Positions 1 through 8,137 of a stretch of DNA of 64,000 nt are shown here, piece after piece (positions within the stretch are counted from its first letter, which is position 1; each line of letters begins with the position of its first letter). The position numbers and the translations under genes are program-made. A model generated the notes under the pieces. It was given only the letters and a program-made list of their open reading frames with translations, was not told where the DNA came from and made no database searches. Source of the DNA: Agrobacterium larrymoorei (GTDB lineage Bacteria > Pseudomonadota > Alphaproteobacteria > Rhizobiales > Rhizobiaceae); contig NZ_CP039691.1 in assembly GCF_005145045.1 (NCBI RefSeq), positions 2,864,001-2,928,000 of the forward strand. The letters are read 5' to 3'.

Positions 1-1
1 C

Positions 2-1309
2 GTCATCGGCTCCGGCATCTCCGGACTTTCAGCCGCTTGGCTGCTGGATAAATCCGCCGATGTGACGCTTTTCGAAGCCGATAGCAGGCTGGGCGGCCAT
101 GCCAACACGGTAACGGTGGAGCGCCCCGGTAAAAAGCCTATCGCCGTCGATACGGGCTTCATCGTCTATAATGAAAAGAACTACCCCAATCTCGTTGCGC
201 TCTTTGCCCATCTGAGTGTGCCGACACTTGAGACAGAAATGTCCTTTGCCGCTTCCCTGCATGGCGGCAAGCTTGAATATTCGGGTTCCGGCCTCGGCGG
301 TCTTCTTGGACAGAAAACCAATCTGCTGCGCCCGCGCTTCTGGAAGATGGTGCGCGATATCATGCGCTTCTACAAAATCGCGCCCGATCTGCTGAATGAT
401 CCGGCGCTGCAAGGTGTCAGCCTTGGTGATTATCTGGATCGCAACGATTACTCCGACGGCTTCGTGGATGACCATCTGCTGCCCATGGGTGCCGCCATCT
501 GGTCGATGACGGCGAAGGATATGCGCGATTATCCGTTGCAGGCCTTTATCCGCTTCTTCGTCAACCATGGTCTGGTGCAGCTTTCCGGGCGTCCGCAATG
601 GCGCACGGTGAAGGGTGGTAGCCGGGAATATGTATCGCGCATCATGGCGGAATTCCGGGGAACGGTGGTTCTCGACAGCCGAATTTCCGGCATCAAGCGC
701 ACCAATGAGGGCGTGAAGATACTGGATCGCGCCGGCCATCTCTCCATGTTCGACGATGTCGTGATCGCCACCCATGCGGATCAGGCGCTTTCGCTTCTGG
801 CTGATGCGGACGAGAGTGAACAGTCTTTGCTCGGCGCTTTTCAATATACCCGCAACGCAGCCGTTCTGCACAGCGATGCGCGGCTGATGCCGGACCGGCG
901 CGCGGTCTGGTCCAGTTGGAACTACCTGAGCGAACCGGGTGCGAAAGGCACGGAACAGCTTTGCGTGACCTACTGGATGAACAAGCTCCAGCATTTAGAC
1001 GAGGCAACGCTGCTGTTCGTGACGCTCAACCCATCCCGTCCGATCGACCGGGCGAAGATCATCCAGACCTTCGATTATGCCCATCCGCTTTTCAATGCAG
1101 ACGCGATGGAAGCGCAGAAGACGCTCTGGTCGCTGCAGGGCCGCCGTAATACGTGGTTCTGCGGCGCGCATTTCGGCAGTGGTTTTCATGAGGATGGAAT
1201 TCAGTCGGGTCTGGCAGTTGCCGAAGCGCTTGGCGGCGTGAAGCGTCCGTGGAACGTCGAAAACGAATCCGGTCGTATCTTCCTGACACCGGTCAAGGAG
1301 CGCGTCTGA
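2..1309 (+). CDS. FAD-dependent amine oxidase-like oxidoreductase (5' partial)
   Basis: The frame is open to the left edge, so the start lies outside the window; 435 residues are visible. It opens with a dinucleotide-binding signature (VIGSGISGLSAAWLL, followed by the acidic FEAD that usually holds the ribose). This is typical of the NAD(P)-binding Rossmann/amine-oxidase flavoprotein superfamily. The stop overlaps the next gene's start (TGATG), so the two are translationally coupled. Homologues commonly sit with DUF1365 and a cyclopropane-fatty-acid-synthase-like enzyme, as here, which suggests a role in unsaturated or modified lipid chemistry. The substrate cannot be read from sequence. It is probably cytosolic or membrane-peripheral, with no signal peptide visible in this fragment. 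Confidence 0.85.
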   Translation, partial: VIGSGISGLSAAWLLDKSADVTLFEADSRLGGHANTVTVERPGKKPIAVDTGFIVYNEKNYPNLVALFAHLSVPTLETEMSFAASLHGGKLEYSGSGLGGLLGQKTNLLRPRFWKMVRDIMRFYKIAPDLLNDPALQGVSLGDYLDRNDYSDGFVDDHLLPMGAAIWSMTAKDMRDYPLQAFIRFFVNHGLVQLSGRPQWRTVKGGSREYVSRIMAEFRGTVVLDSRISGIKRTNEGVKILDRAGHLSMFDDVVIATHADQALSLLADADESEQSLLGAFQYTRNAAVLHSDARLMPDRRAVWSSWNYLSEPGAKGTEQLCVTYWMNKLQHLDEATLLFVTLNPSRPIDRAKIIQTFDYAHPLFNADAMEAQKTLWSLQGRRNTWFCGAHFGSGFHEDGIQSGLAVAEALGGVKRPWNVENESGRIFLTPVKERV

Positions 1310-2133
1310 TGACGTTGCGCTCTGCGATCTATGCCGGAAAAGTGGCGCATGCGCGCCACCGCCCGCATGCGCACAAGCTCAATTACCGCGTCTTCTCGCT
1401 GCTGCTCGATCTGGATGAACTGCCGTTGATGGACGCGACGCTGCGGCTGTTTTCGCATAATCGTTTTGCCGTCTTCAGCTTTCACGACAAGGACCATGGC
1501 CTTGGCGAAAAGGGCGGACTGAAGGACTGGTGCGGAACGCGGCTGCGCGATGCGGGCATCGAACTCAAGACCGATGACCTGCGGGTGGAGATGCTTTGTT
1601 ATCCGCGCATTTTCGGCTATGTGTTCAATCCGCTGACGGTCTATTTCTGCCATGACCGCACGGATGGAGACCGGCTGGTCGCCATTCTCTATGAGGTGTG
1701 CAACACCTTTCACGAGCGCCACACCTACATCATTCCCACGCCGGATGCCGAGGCGAAAACGGTCCGCCACTCCTGCGGCAAGGAGATGTATGTCTCGCCC
1801 TTCGTGCCGATGGACTGCACCTATGATTTCCGCATCCAGCCGCCGCAGGAGGCGGTGCAGATCGCCATCAATGAACGCGATGCGGAAGGCGATCTTCTGT
1901 TTGCATCCTTTTCCGGCAAGCGCCGCCCGCTGACCGATGGCGCTCTGGCCAGATCTTTTCTTTCTCACCCGCTGATGACGCTAAAAATCATGGGCGCCAT
2001 TCACTGGGAGGCCCTGATCCTCTGGGTGAAGGGCAATCCGCTTTACCGGCACAAGGCGGCTGAAAGCCGCATTGCGAGCTCTGTGCCCGCAACTGCCGCA
2101 ACTTTGGGAGGCATGAACAATGAGCCACGCTGA
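1309..2133 (+). CDS. DUF1365 family protein
   Basis: A 274-aa protein starting at the ATG that overlaps the previous stop by one base. The N-terminal stretch MTLRSAIYAGKVAHARHRP, and the later segments RIFGYVFNPLTVYFCHD and EVCNTFHERH, are characteristic of DUF1365. That family occurs almost always between a flavin oxidoreductase and a CFA-synthase-like methyltransferase. Its biochemical role is unknown; the context points to lipid modification. Its 3' end overlaps the next gene by 14 bases, so all three genes form one transcript. The family call is firm, the function is open. Confidence 0.88.
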   Translation: MTLRSAIYAGKVAHARHRPHAHKLNYRVFSLLLDLDELPLMDATLRLFSHNRFAVFSFHDKDHGLGEKGGLKDWCGTRLRDAGIELKTDDLRVEMLCYPRIFGYVFNPLTVYFCHDRTDGDRLVAILYEVCNTFHERHTYIIPTPDAEAKTVRHSCGKEMYVSPFVPMDCTYDFRIQPPQEAVQIAINERDAEGDLLFASFSGKRRPLTDGALARSFLSHPLMTLKIMGAIHWEALILWVKGNPLYRHKAAESRIASSVPATAATLGGMNNEPR

Positions 2134-3334
2134 ACAGGAAACGCGTCCGTTTCTCACCTCCAGTGCGCCTCTGTGGCAGCGAATGATCTGCCGCAGACTG
2201 AGCGGCCTGACCCATGGACGCCTTACCCTGGTGTTTCCGGGGGGGCAGGAATATGTGCTGCAAGGGGCCGAGAACGGCCCGCATGGCGTGATTTCGATCA
2301 ATCGCGGACGGCTGGTCCGGCGTCTTCTGACCGGCGGCAATATGGGATTTGCCCGTGCCTATATGGATGGCGATTGGGACAGCCCTGATATTTCCACGCT
2401 GATCGAAGTGACGCTGGCCAACGAACACAACTGGCTTTCGCTTTCCGAGCCATCGCGCCTCGTGGCCGCGATAGACTATCTACGCCACCGCCTGCGCCGC
2501 AACTCCAAGGCGGGCAGCCGCCGCAACATCGCTTTCCATTACGATCTGGGCAACGATTTCTACCGGGCATGGCTGGACGAGACCATGACCTACTCCTCCG
2601 CGCTGTTCACGCGTCCCGGAGAAACGCTGGCGGAAGCGCAGAATGCGAAATATGACCGCATCGTTGAGGAGTTGAACATCGGTCCTGACGATCATGTGCT
2701 GGAAATTGGCTGCGGCTGGGGCGGCTTTGCCGAATATGCCATGGCCAAAACCGGTTGCCGCGTGACGGGGCTGACGCTTTCGCAGGAACAGGCAAGTTTT
2801 GCCCGCAACCGGCTTGCCGAAGCGGGTCTCTCCGCCCGGTCCGATATCCGGCTGGAAGATTACCGCGACTGCCAGGGGCAGTTTTCCAAGATCGTTTCCA
2901 TCGAGATGTTCGAAGCCGTGGGCGAGGAAAACTGGCCGACCTATTTCCGGCGCGTGCGCGAGCTTCTGGCACCGGGCGGCAAGGCCGTGGTTCAGGTCAT
3001 CACCATCGATGAGGCGCGGTTCGATGAATACCGGCGCAATGCCGATTTCATTCAGACCTACATTTTCCCCGGCGGCATGCTGCCCTCGATCACCGCTTTC
3101 CGCGAGGCTGCCTCTGCCCAAGGCCTGACCACCACCGACGAGTTGCGCTTCGGCAAAGACTATGACCGCACGCTGATGCTCTGGGACCGCGCCTTCATCT
3201 CCAACTGGGAGCGGATCGAACCCCTCGGCTTCGATGAGCGCTTCCGCCGGATGTGGCAGTACTACCTGCATTATTGTGCGGCTGGCTTCCGCACAGAGCG
3301 GATCGATGTCGTGCAGTTTACCCTGGAGAACTGA
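2120..3334 (+). CDS. cfa: cyclopropane-fatty-acyl-phospholipid synthase family methyltransferase
   Basis: A 404-aa SAM-dependent methyltransferase of the CFA-synthase family. The SAM-binding loop VLEIGCGWGGFAEYA lies near residue 195, preceded by the family motif YDLGNDFYRAWLDETMTYS. The C-terminal half carries the HxGGMLPS-like IFPGGMLPS segment. Family members transfer a methylene group from SAM to the double bond of phospholipid acyl chains at the inner membrane. Paralogues in clusters with DUF1365 and a flavoprotein have been tied to stress responses and to other acyl-chain methylations, so plain cyclopropanation is likely but not certain. It is the last gene of the trio. No clear terminator follows. 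Confidence 0.88.
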   Translation: MSHAEQETRPFLTSSAPLWQRMICRRLSGLTHGRLTLVFPGGQEYVLQGAENGPHGVISINRGRLVRRLLTGGNMGFARAYMDGDWDSPDISTLIEVTLANEHNWLSLSEPSRLVAAIDYLRHRLRRNSKAGSRRNIAFHYDLGNDFYRAWLDETMTYSSALFTRPGETLAEAQNAKYDRIVEELNIGPDDHVLEIGCGWGGFAEYAMAKTGCRVTGLTLSQEQASFARNRLAEAGLSARSDIRLEDYRDCQGQFSKIVSIEMFEAVGEENWPTYFRRVRELLAPGGKAVVQVITIDEARFDEYRRNADFIQTYIFPGGMLPSITAFREAASAQGLTTTDELRFGKDYDRTLMLWDRAFISNWERIEPLGFDERFRRMWQYYLHYCAAGFRTERIDVVQFTLEN

Positions 3335-3380
3335 AGACAGGCACGATCCACTCGACACAACGGAAAATATGTCTTTTTCG

Positions 3381-3405
3381 GGAACTTCGCGCCTCCGTTC
3401 ACGTT
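3381..3405 (+). promoter_or_regulatory. EcfG-type general-stress promoter
   Basis: GGAAC (3381-3385), 16 bases, then CGTT (3402-3405). This matches the alphaproteobacterial EcfG/RpoE2 consensus GGAAC-N16/17-CGTT. It lies about 60 bases before the 24-codon gene at 3467. Confidence 0.65.
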
Positions 3406-3466
3406 ACGGTGAATATTAGCATAGGTATCAGGATGACACCTGAGCCGTTACGCGGAGGCAAGCCTT

Positions 3467-3541
3467 ATGAATCAGATCATCTACATCGTCGGCCTGGTCG
3501 TCATCGTTCTGGCAATCCTTTCTTTCTTCGGTTTTCGGTAA
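3467..3541 (+). CDS. 24-residue single-span membrane peptide
   Basis: A short ORF, ATG to TAA, encoding 24 residues: MNQ, then an uninterrupted hydrophobic run (IIYIVGLVVIVLAILSFF), then GFR. A GGAGG ribosome binding site lies about 8 bases upstream, and an EcfG-type promoter lies further upstream. The composition (one transmembrane helix with a short basic tail) fits the small inner-membrane stress peptides seen in rhizobia. Its function is unknown. The combination of promoter, ribosome binding site and clean hydrophobic translation makes it a real gene rather than noise. Confidence 0.72.
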   Translation: MNQIIYIVGLVVIVLAILSFFGFR

Positions 3542-3592
3542 GGCGCATAAGCCAGTTGTAAATTTCAACTTTTGCGCATAATCTCACTAATG

Positions 3593-3618
3593 GGAACCAT
3601 GTCATCGTGTGGAGCGTT
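3593..3618 (+). promoter_or_regulatory. EcfG-type general-stress promoter
   Basis: GGAAC (3593-3597), 17 bases, then CGTT (3615-3618), 27 bases before the DUF982 start codon. This is an exact match to the EcfG consensus. Confidence 0.65.
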
Positions 3619-3644
3619 GACATGGGTTGTTAGGGAGGTGTCCG

Positions 3645-3890
3645 ATGAAACAGACTGTATGGACAGAGCCTGTCGAAGTGAATTTCGACAAAAATACCAG
3701 AAACGTTATTTCCGGCCCATTTGATGCACTGGCGCTGATGTCGGAAAATTGGCCGCATGTGCGTGGCCTGACGTTCGTTCGGGCCAGAAGCGCGTGCCGC
3801 GCGGCGCTTGACGGGCGCAAGACCCCGGAAGAAGCACGCCGCTGCTTTGAAGATGCCATTTCGGAAGCGAAGTTGAACGGGCCGCATTAA
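3645..3890 (+). CDS. DUF982 domain protein
   Basis: An 81-aa protein starting at the ATG preceded by GGGAGGTGTCCG. The fold signature is that of DUF982, a small rhizobial family: a beta-rich N-terminus (VWTEPVEVNF), then GPFDALALMSENWP, then RSACRAALDGRKTPEEARRC. Many rhizobial genomes carry multiple copies, and none has a known activity. An exact EcfG-type promoter directly upstream suggests induction in the general stress response. A rho-independent terminator overlaps its last codons. Confidence 0.88.
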   Translation: MKQTVWTEPVEVNFDKNTRNVISGPFDALALMSENWPHVRGLTFVRARSACRAALDGRKTPEEARRCFEDAISEAKLNGPH

Positions 3891-3901
3891 GCGGCCCTTT
3901 T
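3879..3901 (+). terminator. rho-independent terminator after DUF982 gene
   Basis: The stem GGGCCGC / GCGGCCC is separated by ATTAA (which contains the stop codon) and followed by TTTT. Confidence 0.8.
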
Positions 3902-3924
3902 CTTTGCAACATAAATTCGAACAT

Positions 3925-3949
3925 AAAGAAACGGCCCCTTTTGGGGCCG
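3925..3949 (-). terminator. rho-independent terminator of PRC-barrel gene
   Basis: The stem CGGCCCC / GGGGCCG (3932-3949) has a four-base loop. On the minus strand it is followed by TTTCTTT. Confidence 0.8.
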
Positions 3950-3963
3950 CATCCTCATGAGTT

Positions 3964-4356
3964 TTACATCCAGTATGGCGGCACGCCGTAATAGTCATAG
4001 ACCTTGCGGTCATCGCGGCCATACCAGCTATCGTCTTCACGATCTGCAAAACGCGGTGCGTTTTCGATCTGGTCCTTGGTGAGATCGACGCGATAGCCAT
4101 CCAGCTCTTCATCGTAATGCAGCTTTTCCCACGGCAGCGGATAATATTCATCACCGATGCCCATGAAACCGCCGAAGCTCAGCACCGCATAAGCCACGCG
4201 GCCGCCGCGCTTTTCCAAGATGATGCGCTGGATGGAGCCGATCTTCTTGCCATCTGCGCCATAGACATTCGTGCCTTCGACCTTGTCGCTGGCAATGAAG
4301 CTTGGCGTGTCCTTCACATAAGGATCCTGACCGGCGCGGGGTTCATGATGGACCAT
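3964..4356 (-). CDS. PRC-barrel domain protein
   Basis: A 130-aa protein with a PRC-barrel core (residues ~20-90): SFIASDKVEGTNVYG, GKKIGSIQRIILEK, GRVAYAVLSFGGFMGIG, YPLPWEKLHYD. The C-terminal tail is rich in Asp, Arg and Tyr. PRC-barrel proteins of this size are common in rhizobial general stress regulons, where their role is undefined. A near-consensus EcfG promoter lies upstream. The gene is convergent with the DUF982 gene, and each has its own terminator. Confidence 0.9.
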   Translation of the reverse strand: MVHHEPRAGQDPYVKDTPSFIASDKVEGTNVYGADGKKIGSIQRIILEKRGGRVAYAVLSFGGFMGIGDEYYPLPWEKLHYDEELDGYRVDLTKDQIENAPRFADREDDSWYGRDDRKVYDYYGVPPYWM

Positions 4357-4394
4357 GATGCAATCTCCTCTTTTTGCATGTGTGATGGTGGACT

Positions 4395-4420
4395 AACCGC
4401 GTTGGGCGGAAAATCGTTCC
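4395..4420 (-). promoter_or_regulatory. EcfG-type promoter of PRC-barrel gene
   Basis: Read on the minus strand: GGAAC (4420-4416), 17 bases, GGTT (4398-4395), about 39 bases before the start codon. It has one mismatch to the CGTT element. Confidence 0.5.
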
Positions 4421-4458
4421 TTCACGCATTGCTCACATAGACGGAATCGCGCCACGTC

Positions 4459-5340
4459 TTAGTGGTGGTGGCGCTGCCAGATGGAGGGGGAGACGCCGAC
4501 CATCTTTCTGAAAACACGGGAGAAATGTGCCTGATCCGAAAAGCCGGTAAGCATGGCGACCTCGGTGAGCGGCATCTTGCCCTCGCGTAGCATCTCCTTC
4601 ACCCGGTCGATGCGTGCGCGCATCTGCCATTGATGTGGAGGCAGGCCGGTGGAGGCCTTGAAAGCGTGGCTGAACTGGGATTGGGAAAGGTTGGTAAGCT
4701 CAGCCAGTTCCTGAAGGCGGATGCCGCGCAGGCAATGTTCGCGCATATAATCGGTGGCGCTGCGCAACTGCCATGCCGCAAGCTTCGTGCGCTTTTTCGC
4801 AGGGCCGGGCCGGACTTTCAGGAAATCCGTCAGCAGCGCCAGCACGAGGCTTTCACCGTAAAGCTGGTGCAGCGGATTGTCGTTATCGCATTCGGAGGCG
4901 ATGAGACCGGCCAATGCGAGAAGTCGCTCATCATGGAACATCAGGCGCGGGCTGAGCAGCGCCTCCTGATCGAGATCCTGCATCAGTCGTTTGCTGAGGG
5001 CTGCTGCATCGAAATGCAGATCGAGATGTCTTAGAAAACGCACGCCGGAGAGATCGGTCCAGAGCTGCTCATCGGCGGGAACATAGGTGATCGGCTCGGC
5101 GATGGAGAAATTATGCTGGCCGCGCTTGCGGTGCTGCATGGTGAAGCGCCCGCCCGCATCCGCCTGCACATCCAGCATGAAAACGAGCCGCGGGTCCTTG
5201 CCGACATAATGGCCGCCTGCATTTGGCGAGCAGCGCACATCCCAGAGATCCGCCACCACGCCATCCCAGACACGGGTGCGCGGCCCTCCGATGACGGAGA
5301 AGCCGCTGATATCAGTTTCCATTCGGGGGCGGAACGCCAT
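4459..5340 (-). CDS. AraC-family transcriptional regulator
   Basis: A 293-aa protein. The C-terminal ~100 residues form the double helix-turn-helix of AraC/XylS regulators (LQELAELTNLSQSQFSHAFK and LTEVAMLTGFSDQAHFSRVF, ending GVSPSIWQ). The N-terminal ~180 residues form an effector-sensing domain. It lies downstream of DUF2218 and a TonB siderophore receptor on the same strand, the usual setting for an activator of siderophore uptake that senses the ferri-siderophore. A TGA-N9-TCA palindrome sits 21 bases before the start, so the regulator itself is probably iron-controlled. The first ATG is used; an alternative ATG six codons in has no better ribosome binding site. Confidence 0.9.
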   Translation of the reverse strand: MAFRPRMETDISGFSVIGGPRTRVWDGVVADLWDVRCSPNAGGHYVGKDPRLVFMLDVQADAGGRFTMQHRKRGQHNFSIAEPITYVPADEQLWTDLSGVRFLRHLDLHFDAAALSKRLMQDLDQEALLSPRLMFHDERLLALAGLIASECDNDNPLHQLYGESLVLALLTDFLKVRPGPAKKRTKLAAWQLRSATDYMREHCLRGIRLQELAELTNLSQSQFSHAFKASTGLPPHQWQMRARIDRVKEMLREGKMPLTEVAMLTGFSDQAHFSRVFRKMVGVSPSIWQRHHH

Positions 5341-5357
5341 TGCGTGTTACTCGGCAA

Positions 5358-5378
5358 ACATGAATTGATTGATCATGT
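5358..5378 (-). promoter_or_regulatory. candidate iron-responsive (IRO/RirA) box
   Basis: TGA-N9-TCA at 5361-5375, extended to perfect arms AACATGA / TCATGTT. It sits directly before the AraC regulator. TGA-N9-TCA is the motif described for the rhizobial iron repressor RirA. Confidence 0.5.
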
Positions 5379-5425
5379 TTATACCGGGCAAGCCCTGCCG
5401 CCGCAAGGTGCGGCGCGAGAACGGC

Positions 5426-5707
5426 TCAGTGCCAGCTCAGGCTCTCGATTTCTTCGCGAAACGCGAAGCGCAGGAGGTGGCTTTCCACCACGGACTTTGC
5501 CCGCTCCAGCTTTTCCTGATCGGGTGCCGAGACGAAGATATTCAGGCGTTCTGCTTCCGCATCGAGCTTTGCCGCACCGAAATCGAACTGGCATTCGCCA
5601 TGCTTTTCGTCATAGGTGACATCGATCTTGTGGGCGAAATGCTTGAATAGCTGAACGAGATATTTGGAACCGCTCTCCGTCTTGAGCTCCGACCTTGCTT
5701 CCAGCAT
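5426..5707 (-). CDS. DUF2218 domain protein
   Basis: A 93-aa protein matching DUF2218 in length and pattern (KYLVQLFKHFAHKIDVTYDE, GECQFDFGAA, LVLRF-like HLLRFAFREE near the end). Members are often found beside siderophore receptors and iron regulators, but the activity is unknown. Here it lies 110 bases downstream of the TonB receptor and 85 bases upstream of the AraC gene, all on the minus strand. Cytosolic, no signal sequence. Confidence 0.85.
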   Translation of the reverse strand: MLEARSELKTESGSKYLVQLFKHFAHKIDVTYDEKHGECQFDFGAAKLDAEAERLNIFVSAPDQEKLERAKSVVESHLLRFAFREEIESLSWH

Positions 5708-5817
5708 GACGATACCTTTCTAAAGAAGATTAATTCACTCATCTTTTATCGCCGTGATACGGGCAGCGCAAATGAATTGATGGTAATGAAGGGCAGGAGC
5801 GCCCTGCCCTTCCCGCG

Positions 5818-7974
5818 TTACCACTTTTTGGAGAGCTTGAAGGTGATGGTGCGGCTATCGCCCCATGCGCAGACATTTGCGCCAGCGCAACCTGCGACAT
5901 ATTCCTTGTCGAACAGATTTGCGACATTGACCGAAGCCGTCCAATCATTCTTCTCGTAGCGGATCGCTGCATCGAACACTGCCGCACTTGGAACTTCCAG
6001 CTGGTTCAACTGATCAGCATAGGATTTGCCCTTGAAACGCACTCCACCACCGAGGCTCAAGCCCTCGAGTGTATCGTTTGTAAAACTGTAATCAAGCCAG
6101 AGAGACGCGGTGTGGTTGGGAATGAGCCAAGGGGACTTGCCGATGAGATTAGGATTGGCGTCTTCCGTGATTTCGATATCCGTATAGGAATAAGCTGCAA
6201 GCGCCTTCCAGTTTTCATTGAGATTGACCTTGGCTTCAAGCTCAACACCTTGAGACTCGACCTCTCCGAACTGGCCGCTGACGAACTTATTGTTACTGTC
6301 GGTATAAGAAACAATGGCGTTCTGCTTGACGAGTTTGAAGACAGAGGCGTTCAAGGTACCGTCGAAGAAGTCCGGCTCATATTTCACGCCGGTTTCGAAT
6401 TGATGTCCTTCTTCCGGCTTTGCGGTTTCGCCGTTTGCGAGACTATCGACCAGCGGATTGAAAAAGGTGGAGGCCGAAACGTAAGGCGTCAAACCGTTGT
6501 CGAATTCATAGGCAAGCCCAGCGCGACCGCTCAAGGCGCTGTCGTTGGAGCTTCTTGATGCACCTATCCGGTTTTCGACATCCGTGTCGACATAGTCATA
6601 GCGGCCATTGAGCGTAACCAGCCAGCCATCACCGAACCGAATGCGGTCCTGCGCATAAACACCGAGTTGCTGCTGCGTGATGAGTTCATCCGCATAGGGC
6701 GAGCCGAGCGTGTAATTTCCCGTATAGACAGGGTTTACGACATTGATTGGGTCCGCACTGCCAGCGCGCTGAACGCGGTCCAGCTGGAAGTGTTTGTAAT
6801 CCAGACCCAGCAGTAGATTGTGATCGAGCGCGCCGGTTTCGAACTCTTTTTCCGCGCGATTGTCGATATTGAAACTGTCGACTTTACTCACTTCGTCAGA
6901 CGCAAAACGATTGAGGGTATCGGAACCGACAGCTGTCAAGCCGTTACCGAAGACGCCAGTCTCGTGCTTGTTCAAATATGCGTAGCGAGCGTTCTGGCTT
7001 AGCTTCCAGCCATTGTCGAATTCGTGGCTGATTTCGTAACCGACCAACGACTGATAGGCGCGGCCCTTGTCCATGTCCGGTTCCGAGAAGAAACTATCCC
7101 GAGAAATCTTGCCGAAAGAACCGTTCACCACAGTTCCTTCATATGGAAGGAAGCTGTTACCTGTGTGCACCTGATCCAGTGCCGAGAAGTAGCCGTACAC
7201 CGTAGCGCTTGTCTGCGCGTCCGGCTCGAATGAAATTTGCGGCATGATGAAGCCACGAAGATCATTGGAATAGTCGGTGTAGGTATCCCCACCGGCAACC
7301 TTGCCCGTTACGCGATATTTCCAGACACCCTCTTCATCGATCTTGTCACCCAGATCGAAACCGAAGAATGCGTTGCCAAAATTATTGATGCCGACTTCAG
7401 TCTGACGGATCGGCTCGTCCTGCGGACGTTTGCTGGTCAACTGAACGATACCGCCGGGATTTGCGCCACCGTAGATTACTGAAGACGCACCCTTCAATAC
7501 CTCCACGCGTTCGAGGCTGTAAGCATCGATTTGAAAGTTTCCAAACGCGTAAGAAAACAGGTTGAGACCGTCGAGAAAAACCCCTGTCTGGCTCGCATCG
7601 AAGCCTCGCAGATAGAACCAGTCAGTATCCGCATCGACACCGAATTGCTGGGTCAGAACTCCCGGTGTGTAGCGCAGTGCTTCGTCTACCTTTGTGACGA
7701 CTGCACGGTCATCGAGCTCTTCGCGACCAATGACCGACACCGACTGCGGAATTTCCTTCAGCGGCGTGTCCGACTTGGAGCCGGAGGTGGATTTCTTGGC
7801 GACATAGCCATCCACGGGGCCGGTGCCTGTCGCGTCTCCTGCGCCCTGCACGGTGATCTGTTCGAGGACAGTCGTGCCGGCTTCTTGGGCAAAGGACGCA
7901 TGCGGCACGCCGAGAACGAGGAGTGCTGTTCCCGTCAGAAGACGGGTGAGGAGGATATGGTTGGTCTTTTTCAC
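5818..7974 (-). CDS. TonB-dependent siderophore receptor
   Basis: A 718-aa outer-membrane receptor. It has a signal peptide (MKKTNHILLTRLLTGTALLV..., cleavage after SFA) and a plug domain (~residues 60-165) containing KEIPQSVSVIGREELDDR and the hallmark LKGASSVIYGGANPGGIV. A 22-strand-type beta-barrel ends in an aromatic residue (FKLSKKW). This is the architecture of the siderophore-receptor subfamily that imports ferric hydroxamates or related chelates using TonB energy. The exact ligand cannot be told. A strong inverted repeat with an embedded TGA-N9-TCA box lies 43-71 bases upstream. It is probably co-regulated with the Fe(III) ABC importer encoded just upstream on the same strand. Confidence 0.92.
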   Translation of the reverse strand: MKKTNHILLTRLLTGTALLVLGVPHASFAQEAGTTVLEQITVQGAGDATGTGPVDGYVAKKSTSGSKSDTPLKEIPQSVSVIGREELDDRAVVTKVDEALRYTPGVLTQQFGVDADTDWFYLRGFDASQTGVFLDGLNLFSYAFGNFQIDAYSLERVEVLKGASSVIYGGANPGGIVQLTSKRPQDEPIRQTEVGINNFGNAFFGFDLGDKIDEEGVWKYRVTGKVAGGDTYTDYSNDLRGFIMPQISFEPDAQTSATVYGYFSALDQVHTGNSFLPYEGTVVNGSFGKISRDSFFSEPDMDKGRAYQSLVGYEISHEFDNGWKLSQNARYAYLNKHETGVFGNGLTAVGSDTLNRFASDEVSKVDSFNIDNRAEKEFETGALDHNLLLGLDYKHFQLDRVQRAGSADPINVVNPVYTGNYTLGSPYADELITQQQLGVYAQDRIRFGDGWLVTLNGRYDYVDTDVENRIGASRSSNDSALSGRAGLAYEFDNGLTPYVSASTFFNPLVDSLANGETAKPEEGHQFETGVKYEPDFFDGTLNASVFKLVKQNAIVSYTDSNNKFVSGQFGEVESQGVELEAKVNLNENWKALAAYSYTDIEITEDANPNLIGKSPWLIPNHTASLWLDYSFTNDTLEGLSLGGGVRFKGKSYADQLNQLEVPSAAVFDAAIRYEKNDWTASVNVANLFDKEYVAGCAGANVCAWGDSRTITFKLSKKW

Positions 7975-8016
7975 GTAACGCCCCGGAGAAACGCGCCGAG
8001 CATGGGCTGGCGCGCG

Positions 8017-8045
8017 TGATGTAATTAAGATGAGTAATTACATCA
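8017..8045 (-). promoter_or_regulatory. operator of TonB receptor: 11-bp inverted repeat with IRO/RirA-like box
   Basis: Perfect arms TGATGTAATTA (8017-8027) and TAATTACATCA (8035-8045) are separated by seven bases. The right half also contains TGA-N9-TCA (8031-8045). It is suited to an iron repressor, the AraC activator, or both. Confidence 0.55.
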
Positions 8046-8137
8046 AGATTAAGGTGTAACGCTTGTTCGCTTTCGGGGAGATTTGAACATTCTTGGGCGA
8101 AAAATCGCTCGCCAACAGATTATTTCTGCCGCTCTTC

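Noticed and set aside
7975..8137. Cobalamin riboswitch before the TonB receptor
   Set aside because: No B12-box sequence; the region instead has an inverted repeat and iron box, fitting a siderophore receptor.
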